64,000 nt of DNA. Origin: Flavobacterium sufflavum. GTDB lineage: Bacteria > Bacteroidota > Bacteroidia > Flavobacteriales > Flavobacteriaceae. The stretch is taken from the NCBI RefSeq assembly GCF_004016525.1, contig NZ_SACJ01000002.1, positions 186,001 to 250,000 of the forward strand, written 5' to 3'. Each line of letters begins with the position of its first letter. Position 1 is the stretch's first letter. The notes below the pieces were generated by a model. The model searched no databases and was not told the DNA's origin. It saw nothing but the letters and a program-made list of their open reading frames with translations. This document shows positions 17,581 to 26,007 of the stretch, piece by piece. The position numbers were made by a program, and so were the translations under genes.

Positions 17581-19008
17581 ATGAAAGAAAGATTCAGAAC
17601 AGTATTGCTTCTATTATTAGTGTTTCAAAATAATATTTATTGTCAAGTTAGCATTTCTAGTAAACCTATGGAAGTATATTTACTCATAGGTCAGTCTAAT
17701 ATGGCAGGTCGTGGAGCTATTGATGCAGAGAGTGAGAAAACATCACAAGATATTTTTATGCTGGATAAATCTAATAATTGGGTGATAGCCAAAGATCCGG
17801 TACATTTTGATAAATCCTCAGCAGGAGTAGGACCGGCTATCAGTTTTGCTCAAGCGATGTTAAAAGATAAAATGAATGCTCAAATAGGACTTATACCTTG
17901 TGCCTGGGGAGGTTCTCCCATAAAAGTATGGCAGCCGGGGGTAAAGTATTTTGATAATTTTCCTTATGATGAGGCAATTGCACGAGCTAAAATAGCGTTG
18001 CAAAAAGGTGTTTTAAAAGGAATTCTATGGCATCAGGGTGAATCGGATAACGATTCCAAAAAAGCGGAGGTGTATTTAGAAAAATTAAAGGCTTTGGTTG
18101 CTAATTTAAGAATGGATTTGAATGCGCCAAATCTGTCGTTTGTGGCAGGGGAAATTGGCTATTTCAATAAAGAGAATCATATTAACACCATTATTAATAA
18201 GCTGCCTGACGAAGTAGCACATACAGCGGTAGTTTCAGCAAAGGATTTGACGGATAAAGGGGATCATTTGCATTTTGACACCGCTTCTGCCCGCGAACTA
18301 GGTAAACGATATGCTGCCGAGATGAAAAAATTAGAGCAGGAATCTTTTAAGGAAACTAAGAAACCCAGAGTCGTACTCACTTTTGATGATGCTGAAGTGA
18401 GTCATTTGACTAATGTAGCTCCTCTGTTGTTGAAATATGGCTATAATGCTACCTTTTTTGTTTGTGAATTTCCTATTCGTCAACAGGATGAAAAAGAGCA
18501 ATATTTGGTTTGGAAGCAAATTAAAAATCTTCATGATATGGGATTTGAAATTGGGAATCATACGGGGCATCATAAAAATGTTACCAAATTGAGTGTTGAG
18601 GACATTAAAAAAGAAGTGGGTTTTGTTGATGAAAAATGTAAGGAATTTGGAATCCCAAAACCGATATCTTTTGCGTATCCGGGGAACCGTTATGACACCA
18701 TATCTCAAAGAATTTTAAAAGAAATGGGGTATAAGTTTGCAAGAACCGGAGGCGCTAAGTATTATAAAGTAAATGAAGATTCCAGGTTGGCGATTCCAAG
18801 TTATACCGTAATATCTTCTTCTAAATATAAGGAGCGCACTTTGGAAGCGTTACAAAATTTAAAAGAGGAAGATGTTCTGGTATTAACTTTTCACGGAGTT
18901 CCTGATTTAATTCATCCTGATTACTCAACTTCAATTGATTTTTTAAATGAAATTTTGCAATTTATTAAAGAGAAAAAATATAAGGTTGTTGCAATGAAGA
19001 GTTTATGA
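17581..19008 (+). CDS. Fusion of SGNH sialate-O-acetylesterase-like and NodB polysaccharide deacetylase domains
   Basis: Secreted protein of 475 residues with two carbohydrate de-acylating modules. After a signal peptide (1-22) comes an SGNH/SASA esterase: GQSNMAGRG (Ser39), GGSPIKVW, WHQGESDN and the Asp/His pair in DLTDKGDHLHF. From about residue 262 follows a NodB domain: VVLTFDDAEVSH (usually TFDDG), the metal-binding GNHTGHH (H-S/T-x-x-H), FAYPGNRYD, and VLTFHGV near the end. Both sets of catalytic residues look present. It would remove O-acetyl and possibly N-acetyl groups or peel ester caps in the periplasm or outside the cell, preparing substrate for the adjacent GH2. A terminator separates it from GH2, so expression may be separate. 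Confidence 0.88.
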   Translation: MKERFRTVLLLLLVFQNNIYCQVSISSKPMEVYLLIGQSNMAGRGAIDAESEKTSQDIFMLDKSNNWVIAKDPVHFDKSSAGVGPAISFAQAMLKDKMNAQIGLIPCAWGGSPIKVWQPGVKYFDNFPYDEAIARAKIALQKGVLKGILWHQGESDNDSKKAEVYLEKLKALVANLRMDLNAPNLSFVAGEIGYFNKENHINTIINKLPDEVAHTAVVSAKDLTDKGDHLHFDTASARELGKRYAAEMKKLEQESFKETKKPRVVLTFDDAEVSHLTNVAPLLLKYGYNATFFVCEFPIRQQDEKEQYLVWKQIKNLHDMGFEIGNHTGHHKNVTKLSVEDIKKEVGFVDEKCKEFGIPKPISFAYPGNRYDTISQRILKEMGYKFARTGGAKYYKVNEDSRLAIPSYTVISSSKYKERTLEALQNLKEEDVLVLTFHGVPDLIHPDYSTSIDFLNEILQFIKEKKYKVVAMKSL

Positions 19009-19065
19009 TATGAATAAAATAGTATTTTATTTTTTGTAAGTTAGTACTTTGAAAAAATAAAACAG

Positions 19066-19410
19066 ATGATTGGACTTTTATTTATATATTGGATATGGAA
19101 AGCTTTCAGCAATTTAGCTATTGAGTACAATAAGAATAAATGGAAATATTTCTTTTTTGGAATAGTGTCTTATTATGCAAGTAGTGTTATAGTCGGATTT
19201 GTTTTAGCCATTGTGATGGGTTTTATAAATGGTTTTGATTCTGTTGCTAATGAAAATTATGACACATCTGGTTGGAATTTGTTTTTTGTCTTTTTTGGAG
19301 GTTTAGGATGTTATGGAGCTTATAAGTTTTTAGAACGCAAAGGAGAAAAGGAAAGAGAATTAGTAGAAAAAGAAGGAATAGACAGTATAGGTTTATTTGA
19401 AGAAAATTAA
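19066..19410 (+). CDS. Small membrane protein, unknown function
   Basis: 114 residues with three predicted membrane segments (residues 2-20, 30-52, 67-85 approximately) and a charged C-terminal tail rich in Glu and Lys (ERKGEKERELVEKEG). No family recognised. It begins 57 bases after the deacetylase gene on the same strand and its last 4 bases overlap the end of the convergent LuxE-like gene. Coding is supported by consistent hydrophobic pattern and a clean ATG, but conservation was not tested. Confidence 0.6.
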   Translation: MIGLLFIYWIWKAFSNLAIEYNKNKWKYFFFGIVSYYASSVIVGFVLAIVMGFINGFDSVANENYDTSGWNLFFVFFGGLGCYGAYKFLERKGEKERELVEKEGIDSIGLFEEN

Positions 19411-20387
19411 ACTACCATTAAATTACAGCCGCGAATATCCGAATTATCAAAACGTCCCAATACCTCGAAAGAGTTGTTGGGATATTTTTTGCCTAAATCC
19501 TGGGTGGCAATAAAAGAGCAGGAATTGATATTAGCAAGGTCAATTACGTTGATACCGCCTGTTTTTCCTTGTGGAATGTAAGTCAAAGCATCTTCGGTAT
19601 CGCGAATGAGGATTTGCATCCAGGAAGGACATTCAAATATGCCATTTCCTAAAGAATAGGCTTGGGATAATAATTCGGTCATGCCATACTCCGAATGGAT
19701 GGCTGAAACACCAAAACCATCACACAATTGTTTGTGTAGTTCTTCGCGAATCATTTCTTTGCGTTTGCCTTTCATGCCTCCAGTTTCCATGATGATGGTG
19801 TTTTGGAGGTTAAGTTTTTCTTTTTCAATTAAATCGAGCAGGGCATAGGTAACGCCAATTAGAATGACATTTTGTCCTGATTGATCCAGTTTGAGTAGTT
19901 TTTTAATCAAATCGTCATGATTGTGCAAATAAAAACCACTCTCGGGATGATTGGAAAGTTTAATTAAATCTTCGACCATGTAAATTAGTGAAGAACCTTC
20001 TCTTTCCAGATAAGATGGAAGCAGAGCCAAAACGACATAGTCTTCGATGTTTCCATAAAATTCGGCAAATCCCTTTCGGTAGCTTTCCTCGTATAAAGTC
20101 ACGTCGGTTACAAGATGTTTACTGGTAATCATGCCTGTAGTTCCGCTACTGCTAAAAGTAGTTTGAATGGGATTGTTATTAGAAACTACATTGTGGCTTT
20201 TGAAAAACTGAATGGGTAAAAACGGGATTTGTTGTAGCGATTTTACTTTTTGGACATCAGTTTTTAAGAAATCGCAAAATTCTTTATATACCAGGTTATT
20301 TTCGTACTGAAAACGGAAGACTTTTAAAGCTATTTTTTCAAATTGCTTTTGACTCGAAATAGTAAATATATCAGTAGCTGTAATCAA
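19407..20387 (-). CDS. LuxE-like acyl-protein synthetase / ANL-superfamily protein
   Basis: 326-residue cytoplasmic protein of the LuxE/PaaK-like adenylate-forming group. The phosphate loop TTFSSSGTTGMITS (about residues 79-92) is the family hallmark, with HSEYGMTELLSQAYS as the adenine/acid-binding motif and a shortened C-terminal lobe. LuxE activates fatty acids and passes them to a reductase, but no luxC, luxD or acyl-carrier gene is nearby, so the acyl acceptor is unknown. Similar orphan proteins are common in Flavobacteriaceae. It starts close to a 100-base gap that separates it from the T9SS small protein gene, both on the minus strand, with a terminator between them. Confidence 0.8.
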   Translation of the reverse strand: MITATDIFTISSQKQFEKIALKVFRFQYENNLVYKEFCDFLKTDVQKVKSLQQIPFLPIQFFKSHNVVSNNNPIQTTFSSSGTTGMITSKHLVTDVTLYEESYRKGFAEFYGNIEDYVVLALLPSYLEREGSSLIYMVEDLIKLSNHPESGFYLHNHDDLIKKLLKLDQSGQNVILIGVTYALLDLIEKEKLNLQNTIIMETGGMKGKRKEMIREELHKQLCDGFGVSAIHSEYGMTELLSQAYSLGNGIFECPSWMQILIRDTEDALTYIPQGKTGGINVIDLANINSCSFIATQDLGKKYPNNSFEVLGRFDNSDIRGCNLMVV

Positions 20388-20437
20388 GAATTTTTTTCGG
20401 TAAAGGTATAAATTAAATACTTTTTGTTAGGAATAAA

Positions 20438-20467
20438 AAAAGCTTCAATTTGTATTTTGAAGCTTTT
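20438..20467 (-). terminator. Intrinsic terminator after the T9SS small protein gene
   Basis: Stem AAAAGCTTCAA (20438-20448) and complement (20457-20467). On the minus strand it is followed by a run of T (positions 20440 to 20435). Confidence 0.8.
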
Positions 20468-20489
20468 AATCTTATTTCAGGTTTTGTAT

Positions 20490-20828
20490 TTATCTTACAA
20501 TAAGTTTGCGGGTTGCTGTAGCATTTTGCTCATTAATCTTGATGATATAAACACCTGGAGATAGATTAGAAATGTTCAGCTCTCTGGTATTGAGAAGGGT
20601 TTGAAGTACTTTCTTTCCCAGAAGGTCAAAAATGATAATTTCTTTTTCGCCATCATTTTTAGTTGAGATACTTACTCGACCATTGCTTACAGGATTAGGG
20701 TACAAATTCAAGCCCTCAATAACTGAGGGGGCGTTCAGGTTTGTTTGCGGCTTATTTTCCTGAGCATAAATGCTTAGGGAGCAGAAAAAAACCATTAAAA
20801 GGATACTATAAAAGTAATTTTTTTTCAT
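20490..20828 (-). CDS. Minimal T9SS type A sorting-domain protein
   Basis: 112 residues: a signal peptide (1-22, SLSIYAQ), about 15 residues of linker, then a complete type A T9SS C-terminal domain (LNLYPNPVSNGRVSIS, then IFDLLGKKVLQ, LSPGVYIIKI, TRKLIVR). The passenger that such domains normally carry is missing, so after cleavage almost nothing would remain. It is either a dedicated small secreted factor, a remnant of a larger exported protein, or a free CTD with its own job. It follows the beta-helix lipoprotein and TonB receptor genes on the same strand, with a terminator hairpin on each side, and lies in the phosphate-response island. Confidence 0.85.
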   Translation of the reverse strand: MKKNYFYSILLMVFFCSLSIYAQENKPQTNLNAPSVIEGLNLYPNPVSNGRVSISTKNDGEKEIIIFDLLGKKVLQTLLNTRELNISNLSPGVYIIKINEQNATATRKLIVR

Positions 20829-20879
20829 CAGCTTGATTTTGTGTAGTAAATATACAAAAAATCAAATAGTATGCCAAAA

Positions 20880-20907
20880 AAATGCCCTCCTAAATAGGAA
20901 GGCATTT
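20880..20907 (-). terminator. Intrinsic terminator after the beta-helix lipoprotein gene
   Basis: AAATGCCCTCCT (20880-20891) pairs with 20896-20907 apart from one mismatch. On the minus strand the stem is followed by seven T residues. It may be a partial stop that lowers expression of the downstream T9SS small protein. Confidence 0.75.
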
Positions 20908-20927
20908 AAATTATTGAAGAGGATTTA

Positions 20928-22109
20928 TTATTTAATCAAACTAGCTCCTTTAACAGATGCCCATGTTCCTGCAGTAAGAGAAGCTCCAGTTGTAGTTGTG
21001 CTTGTGGTAAAATTACCAACAGGGAAACTAACCACAATTGAACCAGTTGCTCCTATTGGTGTTGTTTGAGTTGTGTTAGAGATTTTTGTGTTTGTAACTT
21101 TAATTTTAGCACCAGTAACTTGATTAGTATTTGTAGTTACATCCTGGATTTTTACAATTGCACCGTTATATGTTGTTGCATTTACAGTATATGTTCCGTA
21201 ACCATCAACAATAACGTTGTTGAACTCTCCATTTCCTTCTTTTTTGAATTGGAATGCATCAATTTCTATAGAAGCATTGTCTTCAGGTGTACATCCAGCT
21301 GCTCTTTTTAGAGTAACTCCTTCCACTTTAGGGAAAAATGTATTGTTATTTCCTGAAGCCTCAATTTCCATTCCGAAATTACCTTTAACTTCTTGGTAAG
21401 CATACCAGTTAGTATTGTTTTGACCTTGCCATCCATCTTGCCAGTCAAAAGCGTCATCATAGTTACCATAAGAAATAGCATTAGTCATGCTTACAGTTCC
21501 TCCGAAGAATTCATATCCATCATCAGCACCTTTGTAAGAAACTAAATGATCTAATGTTGTTCCTGTACCACAAGAATAGAAAGTGAAACCGTTGTTTTCT
21601 TTTTGTCCATCAGCTAATTTTGCTCCGGCATATTCTACTCTTACGTATTTTAATGTTCCTCCGTTGTGAGCAGCATTAGTACCACCATAATTCAATGAAT
21701 TTCCATCTTCTGATAATAAAGTTGTAAGTCCGCCAGCACCTTTGATTGGAGCATCACCGTACATGATAATTCCTCCCCATGAACCTGGAACTTCTGATTT
21801 TTCAGTAAATACAATTGGTTCAGAAGCAGTACCATTCATAATTGCTTTTCCACCATTTAAGATAACAAAAGCATTATCACCTGTTCCTTTATCACATGTA
21901 ATAGTAGAACCTGCATCAAAAGTAAGTGTTACACCTGAAGCTACTTTTACTATTCCTTTTAAAGTATAATTTCCTTTTGCAAATGTCTTGTTGGCTGTAA
22001 ATGTTCCTGTAATATCTCCTGTAGCCAGAACCGGAGCATCATCAGAAGAACTAGAGCAACCTGTAAAAATTGCAGATATAATCGCTAAACTTAAAATTAA
22101 TTTTTTCAT
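20928..22109 (-). CDS. Right-handed beta-helix surface lipoprotein
   Basis: 393-residue lipoprotein. The signal peptide ends in lipobox IFTGC; the mature start CSSSSDD has the acidic tail seen in surface-export signals of Bacteroidota lipoproteins. The rest is a Gly/Asn/Thr-rich series of short strands with hydrophobic spacing (FVILNGGKAIMNGTA, WGGIIMYGDAPI, LKYVRVEYAG, LDHLVSYKG, TMTNAISYGNYDDAFDW-like), typical of a parallel beta-helix. No catalytic signature is evident. It lies directly downstream of the TonB receptor (199 bases, with a terminator hairpin between), the position that a SusD-type surface lid would take, so a substrate-capturing role is inferred. Homologues are sometimes labelled 'multidrug transporter', which the sequence does not support. 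Confidence 0.85.
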   Translation of the reverse strand: MKKLILSLAIISAIFTGCSSSSDDAPVLATGDITGTFTANKTFAKGNYTLKGIVKVASGVTLTFDAGSTITCDKGTGDNAFVILNGGKAIMNGTASEPIVFTEKSEVPGSWGGIIMYGDAPIKGAGGLTTLLSEDGNSLNYGGTNAAHNGGTLKYVRVEYAGAKLADGQKENNGFTFYSCGTGTTLDHLVSYKGADDGYEFFGGTVSMTNAISYGNYDDAFDWQDGWQGQNNTNWYAYQEVKGNFGMEIEASGNNNTFFPKVEGVTLKRAAGCTPEDNASIEIDAFQFKKEGNGEFNNVIVDGYGTYTVNATTYNGAIVKIQDVTTNTNQVTGAKIKVTNTKISNTTQTTPIGATGSIVVSFPVGNFTTSTTTTGASLTAGTWASVKGASLIK

Positions 22110-22259
22110 TTTGTTTTATTGTTTTTGTGTTAAAAATTTATGCAGCAAATATAGAATTGATGTTTTTTTTTGAGGTTAGCATAAGGTTATTCTATAGTTA
22201 TAGAATATTGAATTTTACATGAATTTAACGTTAAGAATGTAAATTAAAAACACAAAAAA

Positions 22260-22287
22260 AAAAGACTGCTTTTTATAGCAGTCTTTT
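22260..22287 (-). terminator. Intrinsic terminator after the TonB receptor gene
   Basis: AAAAGACTGCT (22260-22270) and AGCAGTCTTTT (22277-22287) form a perfect 11-bp stem with a long T run on the minus strand, 22 bases past the stop. Confidence 0.85.
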
Positions 22288-22308
22288 CTTTTAAAAGTAT
22301 GTTTTTTA

Positions 22309-25095
22309 TTAGAACTTATATTCAAAGCTAATTGAGAAGCCTGTCCCTTTTTTGTATTCTTGTACAGTTTTTGAGTCCGCTATAAAATTAACTTTGTTAT
22401 CGTTGCCTATTATTTGTTTTCTATTTGGATTCAGGATATTATTTACACCTAATTTTAATGAATAATTTTCGGAAATTTTACTTGTCCATACAAAGTCAAG
22501 TTGTTGTACCGGTAATTCATAGATATGATCCAATCCTAATGAACCTACACTGTATATTCTTTTTCCAAAAACAGAATATACTAAGTTAGCTGTATTACTC
22601 CAGTTTTCTGAAAAGTTAAATTCGTATTTCACATCTCCATTTACTAACCATTTCGAAGCACCTTGTAAATCTCTACTTTGATGTGTTTCTGCAGTTTCAA
22701 TTTTATTTCCTGTATTTGGATCTAATGTATATGGATTTACAATAACTTTAGTATTCATCAAAGTTGCATTTGCTCCAATGCTAAATTGTTTTAAAGAGTT
22801 ATTAATTCTTCCTAAATCAAGAATTCCTTCAACTTCAATACCGTATAAATCAGCTTTTTTTGAGTTTAGGAATGTAGTGATATTTCCACCAGCTTCACCT
22901 CTGAAAGTTCTTTCGATTGGATTGTCAAGATGTTTAGCAAATGCACTTACTACAAAAAGTTCTTTGCTGGTTGGGAAAAATTCATATTTCAAGTCAAAGT
23001 TTAAGTTGTCGCTATTTACAACAAATGGATTTCCTTGTACACTTGTTCCATCACCATTGATGTATGAAATTGGAATAACTTCCATTGTTACAGGTTTAGT
23101 GTAATTTTTTGATGCAGCAAAACGAAGATTCGCTCTTTCTACTATAGCATATTTGATATTAAGTGCCGGAAGGAAGTAGTTTTTGTCGAAATTCTTTTTA
23201 AGGAATGGATCGTCAAATGAACCGTTGAAACGGTATTTAATTTCTCGGTTGAATTTTTCAAAACGAATTCCACCGCTAATTTCCCATTTGTCATTTAATT
23301 TGAACAAAACATTTGAATACGCAGCATTTGTGTTTTCAGCTAATTTAGTTTTATAACTTGTATTTGAATTTTCCTGGTAATTAAAATTGCCTGCAATTAA
23401 ATCAGCATTTATAATTTTATCTAAATCTGAATTAATATGTCCGTTAATAGTAGAACTTCCGTTGGTCTTAATAAATCGATAAGATGTTTCAGTAAGGGAA
23501 GTATTTCCATTATATCCAAAAGAAAAATTATTTTTATCTTCTTTTCCAAACTTTAAGTTATACTCTAGTAAAGCTGAAAGAAAAGAATTTCCGTTTATAT
23601 CTAAATATTGGCGAAGAAAATTGTTTGCACCATAGCTAATAGAAATATTGTCATTTGCATCGATGTTTCCTTTGTATATTTTTCTGTCAGGTTGTTGATA
23701 AGATGTTGTTGCAAAAGAGACTCCGGCTTTAATTTTTTGTTTTTTATTTTCACCAATTGAGTAATTAGCTAATAATTGTGAGTTGATATAATCGGATTGG
23801 TCTAATTGATTGGTGCGAATAAAAACATTTTTATTTTCCAATAATCCCCCGAAAGCACCTTTTTGATCCTGAATTAAATTATCAGTTGATCTTAAGTAAA
23901 ATGTATTAGAAGTTAAATTTAAATTGCCTGTTTTATAGTTTAAATTTAACAATGTGGATAAAGCTGTTTTGTAGTGGTATTCAGATTTAAATGCGTTGTT
24001 GTCAAAAGTACCATTTTTTGCTTCAAAAGTATTATTATTACCTTGAGTAAAGGTGTAGCTATTATCTGCATTGATAGAAAGTAAGTATGAAAAATTTCTA
24101 CCATTATTCAAATCAAATTTTTGTGAATGCAAAAATCCAATACTTGAATTTATAGGACTTGTAGATTCTGATACATTCCATCCCGATTTTAATCCGCTTA
24201 AAGCTTCGTTAGTAGTTAAGGTGTGGTTTGAAGGTGTTCCTCCTAAAGAATAAGGCAGTTCTCTATCACTTCCAGACAATCCTAAAAATCCTTTTGTGTT
24301 CTTTATGTCAGATGCTATAAGGAAAGGTGATAAATTGTTGTTTGTTGTATATCCAAAACCAATATTAAGTTTTGTTTCGCTTTTACTAGTTGTTGAAGTA
24401 GCGATATTGAATGTAGCTCCTGCAAAATCTCCTGAGATATTAGTGTTGAAGGTTTTGTATACGTCTATCGCTCCAACGATATCTGTTGGGAAAATATCCA
24501 ATGGGAGAATTTTTCTGTACGGATTGTTTGAAGGTGCTGATAGGTCATTTACAAGTAAATTGTTGTATCGATCTTCTAATCCTCTAACAAATATACCTCT
24601 TGAACCTACTTTACTCACACCGGTAATTTTTGTTAAACCTTGTTCAACATTACTTACCCCTTTTCTGGACATTTCCTGAGCACCTATAGATTGTTTAATT
24701 TCTACTGCGTTTTTTTGTTCTAATAATAGAGCAGTTTCTTTTTGTCTGTTTACAGTAGATTTCACCACCACGTCCTTAAGAGTATAGGCTCCTGCAGACA
24801 GGGCTTGATTTATGGTTAATTTAGCTCCTTCAGTTACTTTTACAGGGAGTTCTTTAGGTTCGTATCCAACAAAGCTAAACTGAATAACGTAGCTTCCCGG
24901 ACTGATAGTAATAGAATATTTTCCGTTAATATCTGTAGTGGCATTAAATTTCGTTCCTTTTATAAGCACATTTGCAAATGGTAATGTCTCATTATTAGAA
25001 TCTTTGTCTGTTATTACCCCTGAAATCGTACCTTTACTTTGTGCAAAGCTAATTGTAGTGATAAAAAGTGATAGAATGAATAATCTAAGTTTCAT
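22309..25095 (-). CDS. TonB-dependent outer-membrane receptor, Pho-linked
   Basis: 928-residue receptor with signal peptide (1-18), an N-terminal carboxypeptidase-regulatory-like domain (KGTISGVITDKDS to about residue 105), a plug (ATGVSKVGSRGIFVRGLEDRYNN-type segment, quoted core VGSRGIFVRGLEDRY) and a 22-strand-type barrel ending in an aromatic residue (FSISFEYKF). It imports a substrate across the outer membrane using TonB energy. It lacks a SusD gene; its downstream partner is the beta-helix lipoprotein. It is divergent from phoB, and three 11-bp-spaced repeats resembling a Pho box precede its promoter (25142-25170), so the substrate is likely a phosphorus source. Substrate identity is inference from context. 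Confidence 0.92.
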   Translation of the reverse strand: MKLRLFILSLFITTISFAQSKGTISGVITDKDSNNETLPFANVLIKGTKFNATTDINGKYSITISPGSYVIQFSFVGYEPKELPVKVTEGAKLTINQALSAGAYTLKDVVVKSTVNRQKETALLLEQKNAVEIKQSIGAQEMSRKGVSNVEQGLTKITGVSKVGSRGIFVRGLEDRYNNLLVNDLSAPSNNPYRKILPLDIFPTDIVGAIDVYKTFNTNISGDFAGATFNIATSTTSKSETKLNIGFGYTTNNNLSPFLIASDIKNTKGFLGLSGSDRELPYSLGGTPSNHTLTTNEALSGLKSGWNVSESTSPINSSIGFLHSQKFDLNNGRNFSYLLSINADNSYTFTQGNNNTFEAKNGTFDNNAFKSEYHYKTALSTLLNLNYKTGNLNLTSNTFYLRSTDNLIQDQKGAFGGLLENKNVFIRTNQLDQSDYINSQLLANYSIGENKKQKIKAGVSFATTSYQQPDRKIYKGNIDANDNISISYGANNFLRQYLDINGNSFLSALLEYNLKFGKEDKNNFSFGYNGNTSLTETSYRFIKTNGSSTINGHINSDLDKIINADLIAGNFNYQENSNTSYKTKLAENTNAAYSNVLFKLNDKWEISGGIRFEKFNREIKYRFNGSFDDPFLKKNFDKNYFLPALNIKYAIVERANLRFAASKNYTKPVTMEVIPISYINGDGTSVQGNPFVVNSDNLNFDLKYEFFPTSKELFVVSAFAKHLDNPIERTFRGEAGGNITTFLNSKKADLYGIEVEGILDLGRINNSLKQFSIGANATLMNTKVIVNPYTLDPNTGNKIETAETHQSRDLQGASKWLVNGDVKYEFNFSENWSNTANLVYSVFGKRIYSVGSLGLDHIYELPVQQLDFVWTSKISENYSLKLGVNNILNPNRKQIIGNDNKVNFIADSKTVQEYKKGTGFSISFEYKF

Positions 25096-25114
25096 AATTT
25101 GATTAAATTTTTTG

Positions 25115-25170
25115 CAAAGAAATGCTAGCTTTGTAAAGTTGGTGTTAATCGGTTGTTACGATTATGTTGC
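25115..25170 (-). promoter_or_regulatory. Candidate Pho box and promoter of the TonB receptor gene
   Basis: On the minus strand the 7-mers GCAACAT (25170-25164), GTAACAA (25159-25153) and TTAACAC (25148-25142) recur every 11 bases. The last one ends 19 bases before TTTCTTTG (25122-25115), one mismatch from TAnnTTTG. The same 19-base geometry occurs at the porin and pstS promoters. It lies in the phoB-TonB divergent region, so it may also affect phoB. Confidence 0.6.
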
Positions 25171-25273
25171 TCTAGTATTACTAAATTGTTATCTCTTTAA
25201 ATTACGGTTAATAGGACTTTTATGCTGTTTTTTTATTGTTACATTTACAATCGCAAAAGAAAATTTGCTTGAT

Positions 25274-25960
25274 ATGAAAAAGAAAAACACAAAGATTTTA
25301 CTGGTAGATGATGAACCAGATATTTTAGAAATCGTAGGTTATAATTTAACCCAGGAAGGCTATCAAATAGTTACTGCTTCTAATGGTAGGGAAGCTATTG
25401 CTAAGGCTAAAAAGGAATTACCTGATTTAATCATTATGGATGTGATGATGCCGGAGATGGACGGTATGGAAGCCTGCGAAAACATTAGAAACATTCCTGA
25501 ATTAAGTAATGTAATCATAACATTCCTGACAGCAAGAAGCGAAGATTATTCTCAGGTGGCAGGTTTTGATGCCGGAGCCGACGATTATATTACTAAGCCT
25601 ATTAAGCCAAAGTTATTAGTAAGTAAAGTAAAAGCTTTATTGCGAAGATTGAAAGAGGCCGGCGAACAGGATAGCGAAACATTAAATGTAGGCGGAATCG
25701 AAATTAATCGTGAAGAGTATAAAATCATAAAAGACGATATTGAGATTGCTTTACCACGAAAAGAGTTTGAGTTATTTTATCTTTTGGCGTCAAAACCAGG
25801 AAAAGTATTTAAAAGAGACGAAATTCTGGATAAGGTTTGGGGTAATGAAGTAGTTGTAGGCGGAAGAACTATCGATGTACACATTAGAAAACTTCGTGAG
25901 AAAATAGGTGATGACCTTTTTAAAACCATTAAAGGTGTAGGTTACAAATTTGAAGTATAG
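25274..25960 (+). CDS. phoB: Phosphate-type response regulator (OmpR/PhoB family)
   Basis: 228-residue transcription factor: receiver domain with acidic pocket VDDEPD, phospho-acceptor IIMDVMMPEMDG (Asp56), TFLTARSE and conserved Lys in DDYITKPIKP; then a winged-helix DNA-binding domain (about 130-228) with PRKEFELFYLLA and RTIDVHIRKLREKIG. ATG 25274 is used; longer upstream frame encodes no domain. It is followed 47 bases later by its kinase gene and faces the phosphate porin/pst cluster, so PhoB function is a strong contextual inference. It most likely binds the TTAACAT-type repeats in this region. Confidence 0.9.
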   Translation: MKKKNTKILLVDDEPDILEIVGYNLTQEGYQIVTASNGREAIAKAKKELPDLIIMDVMMPEMDGMEACENIRNIPELSNVIITFLTARSEDYSQVAGFDAGADDYITKPIKPKLLVSKVKALLRRLKEAGEQDSETLNVGGIEINREEYKIIKDDIEIALPRKEFELFYLLASKPGKVFKRDEILDKVWGNEVVVGGRTIDVHIRKLREKIGDDLFKTIKGVGYKFEV

Positions 25961-26007
25961 TAGTTATTTTTACAATACTTTTAAAAATCAAGAACAACTG
26001 TTAATAA

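Noticed and set aside
25112-25273. A longer, hydrophobic N-terminus for the phoB product
   Set aside because: It would put a membrane-like segment ahead of a soluble response regulator and would cover the Pho-box region and promoter.
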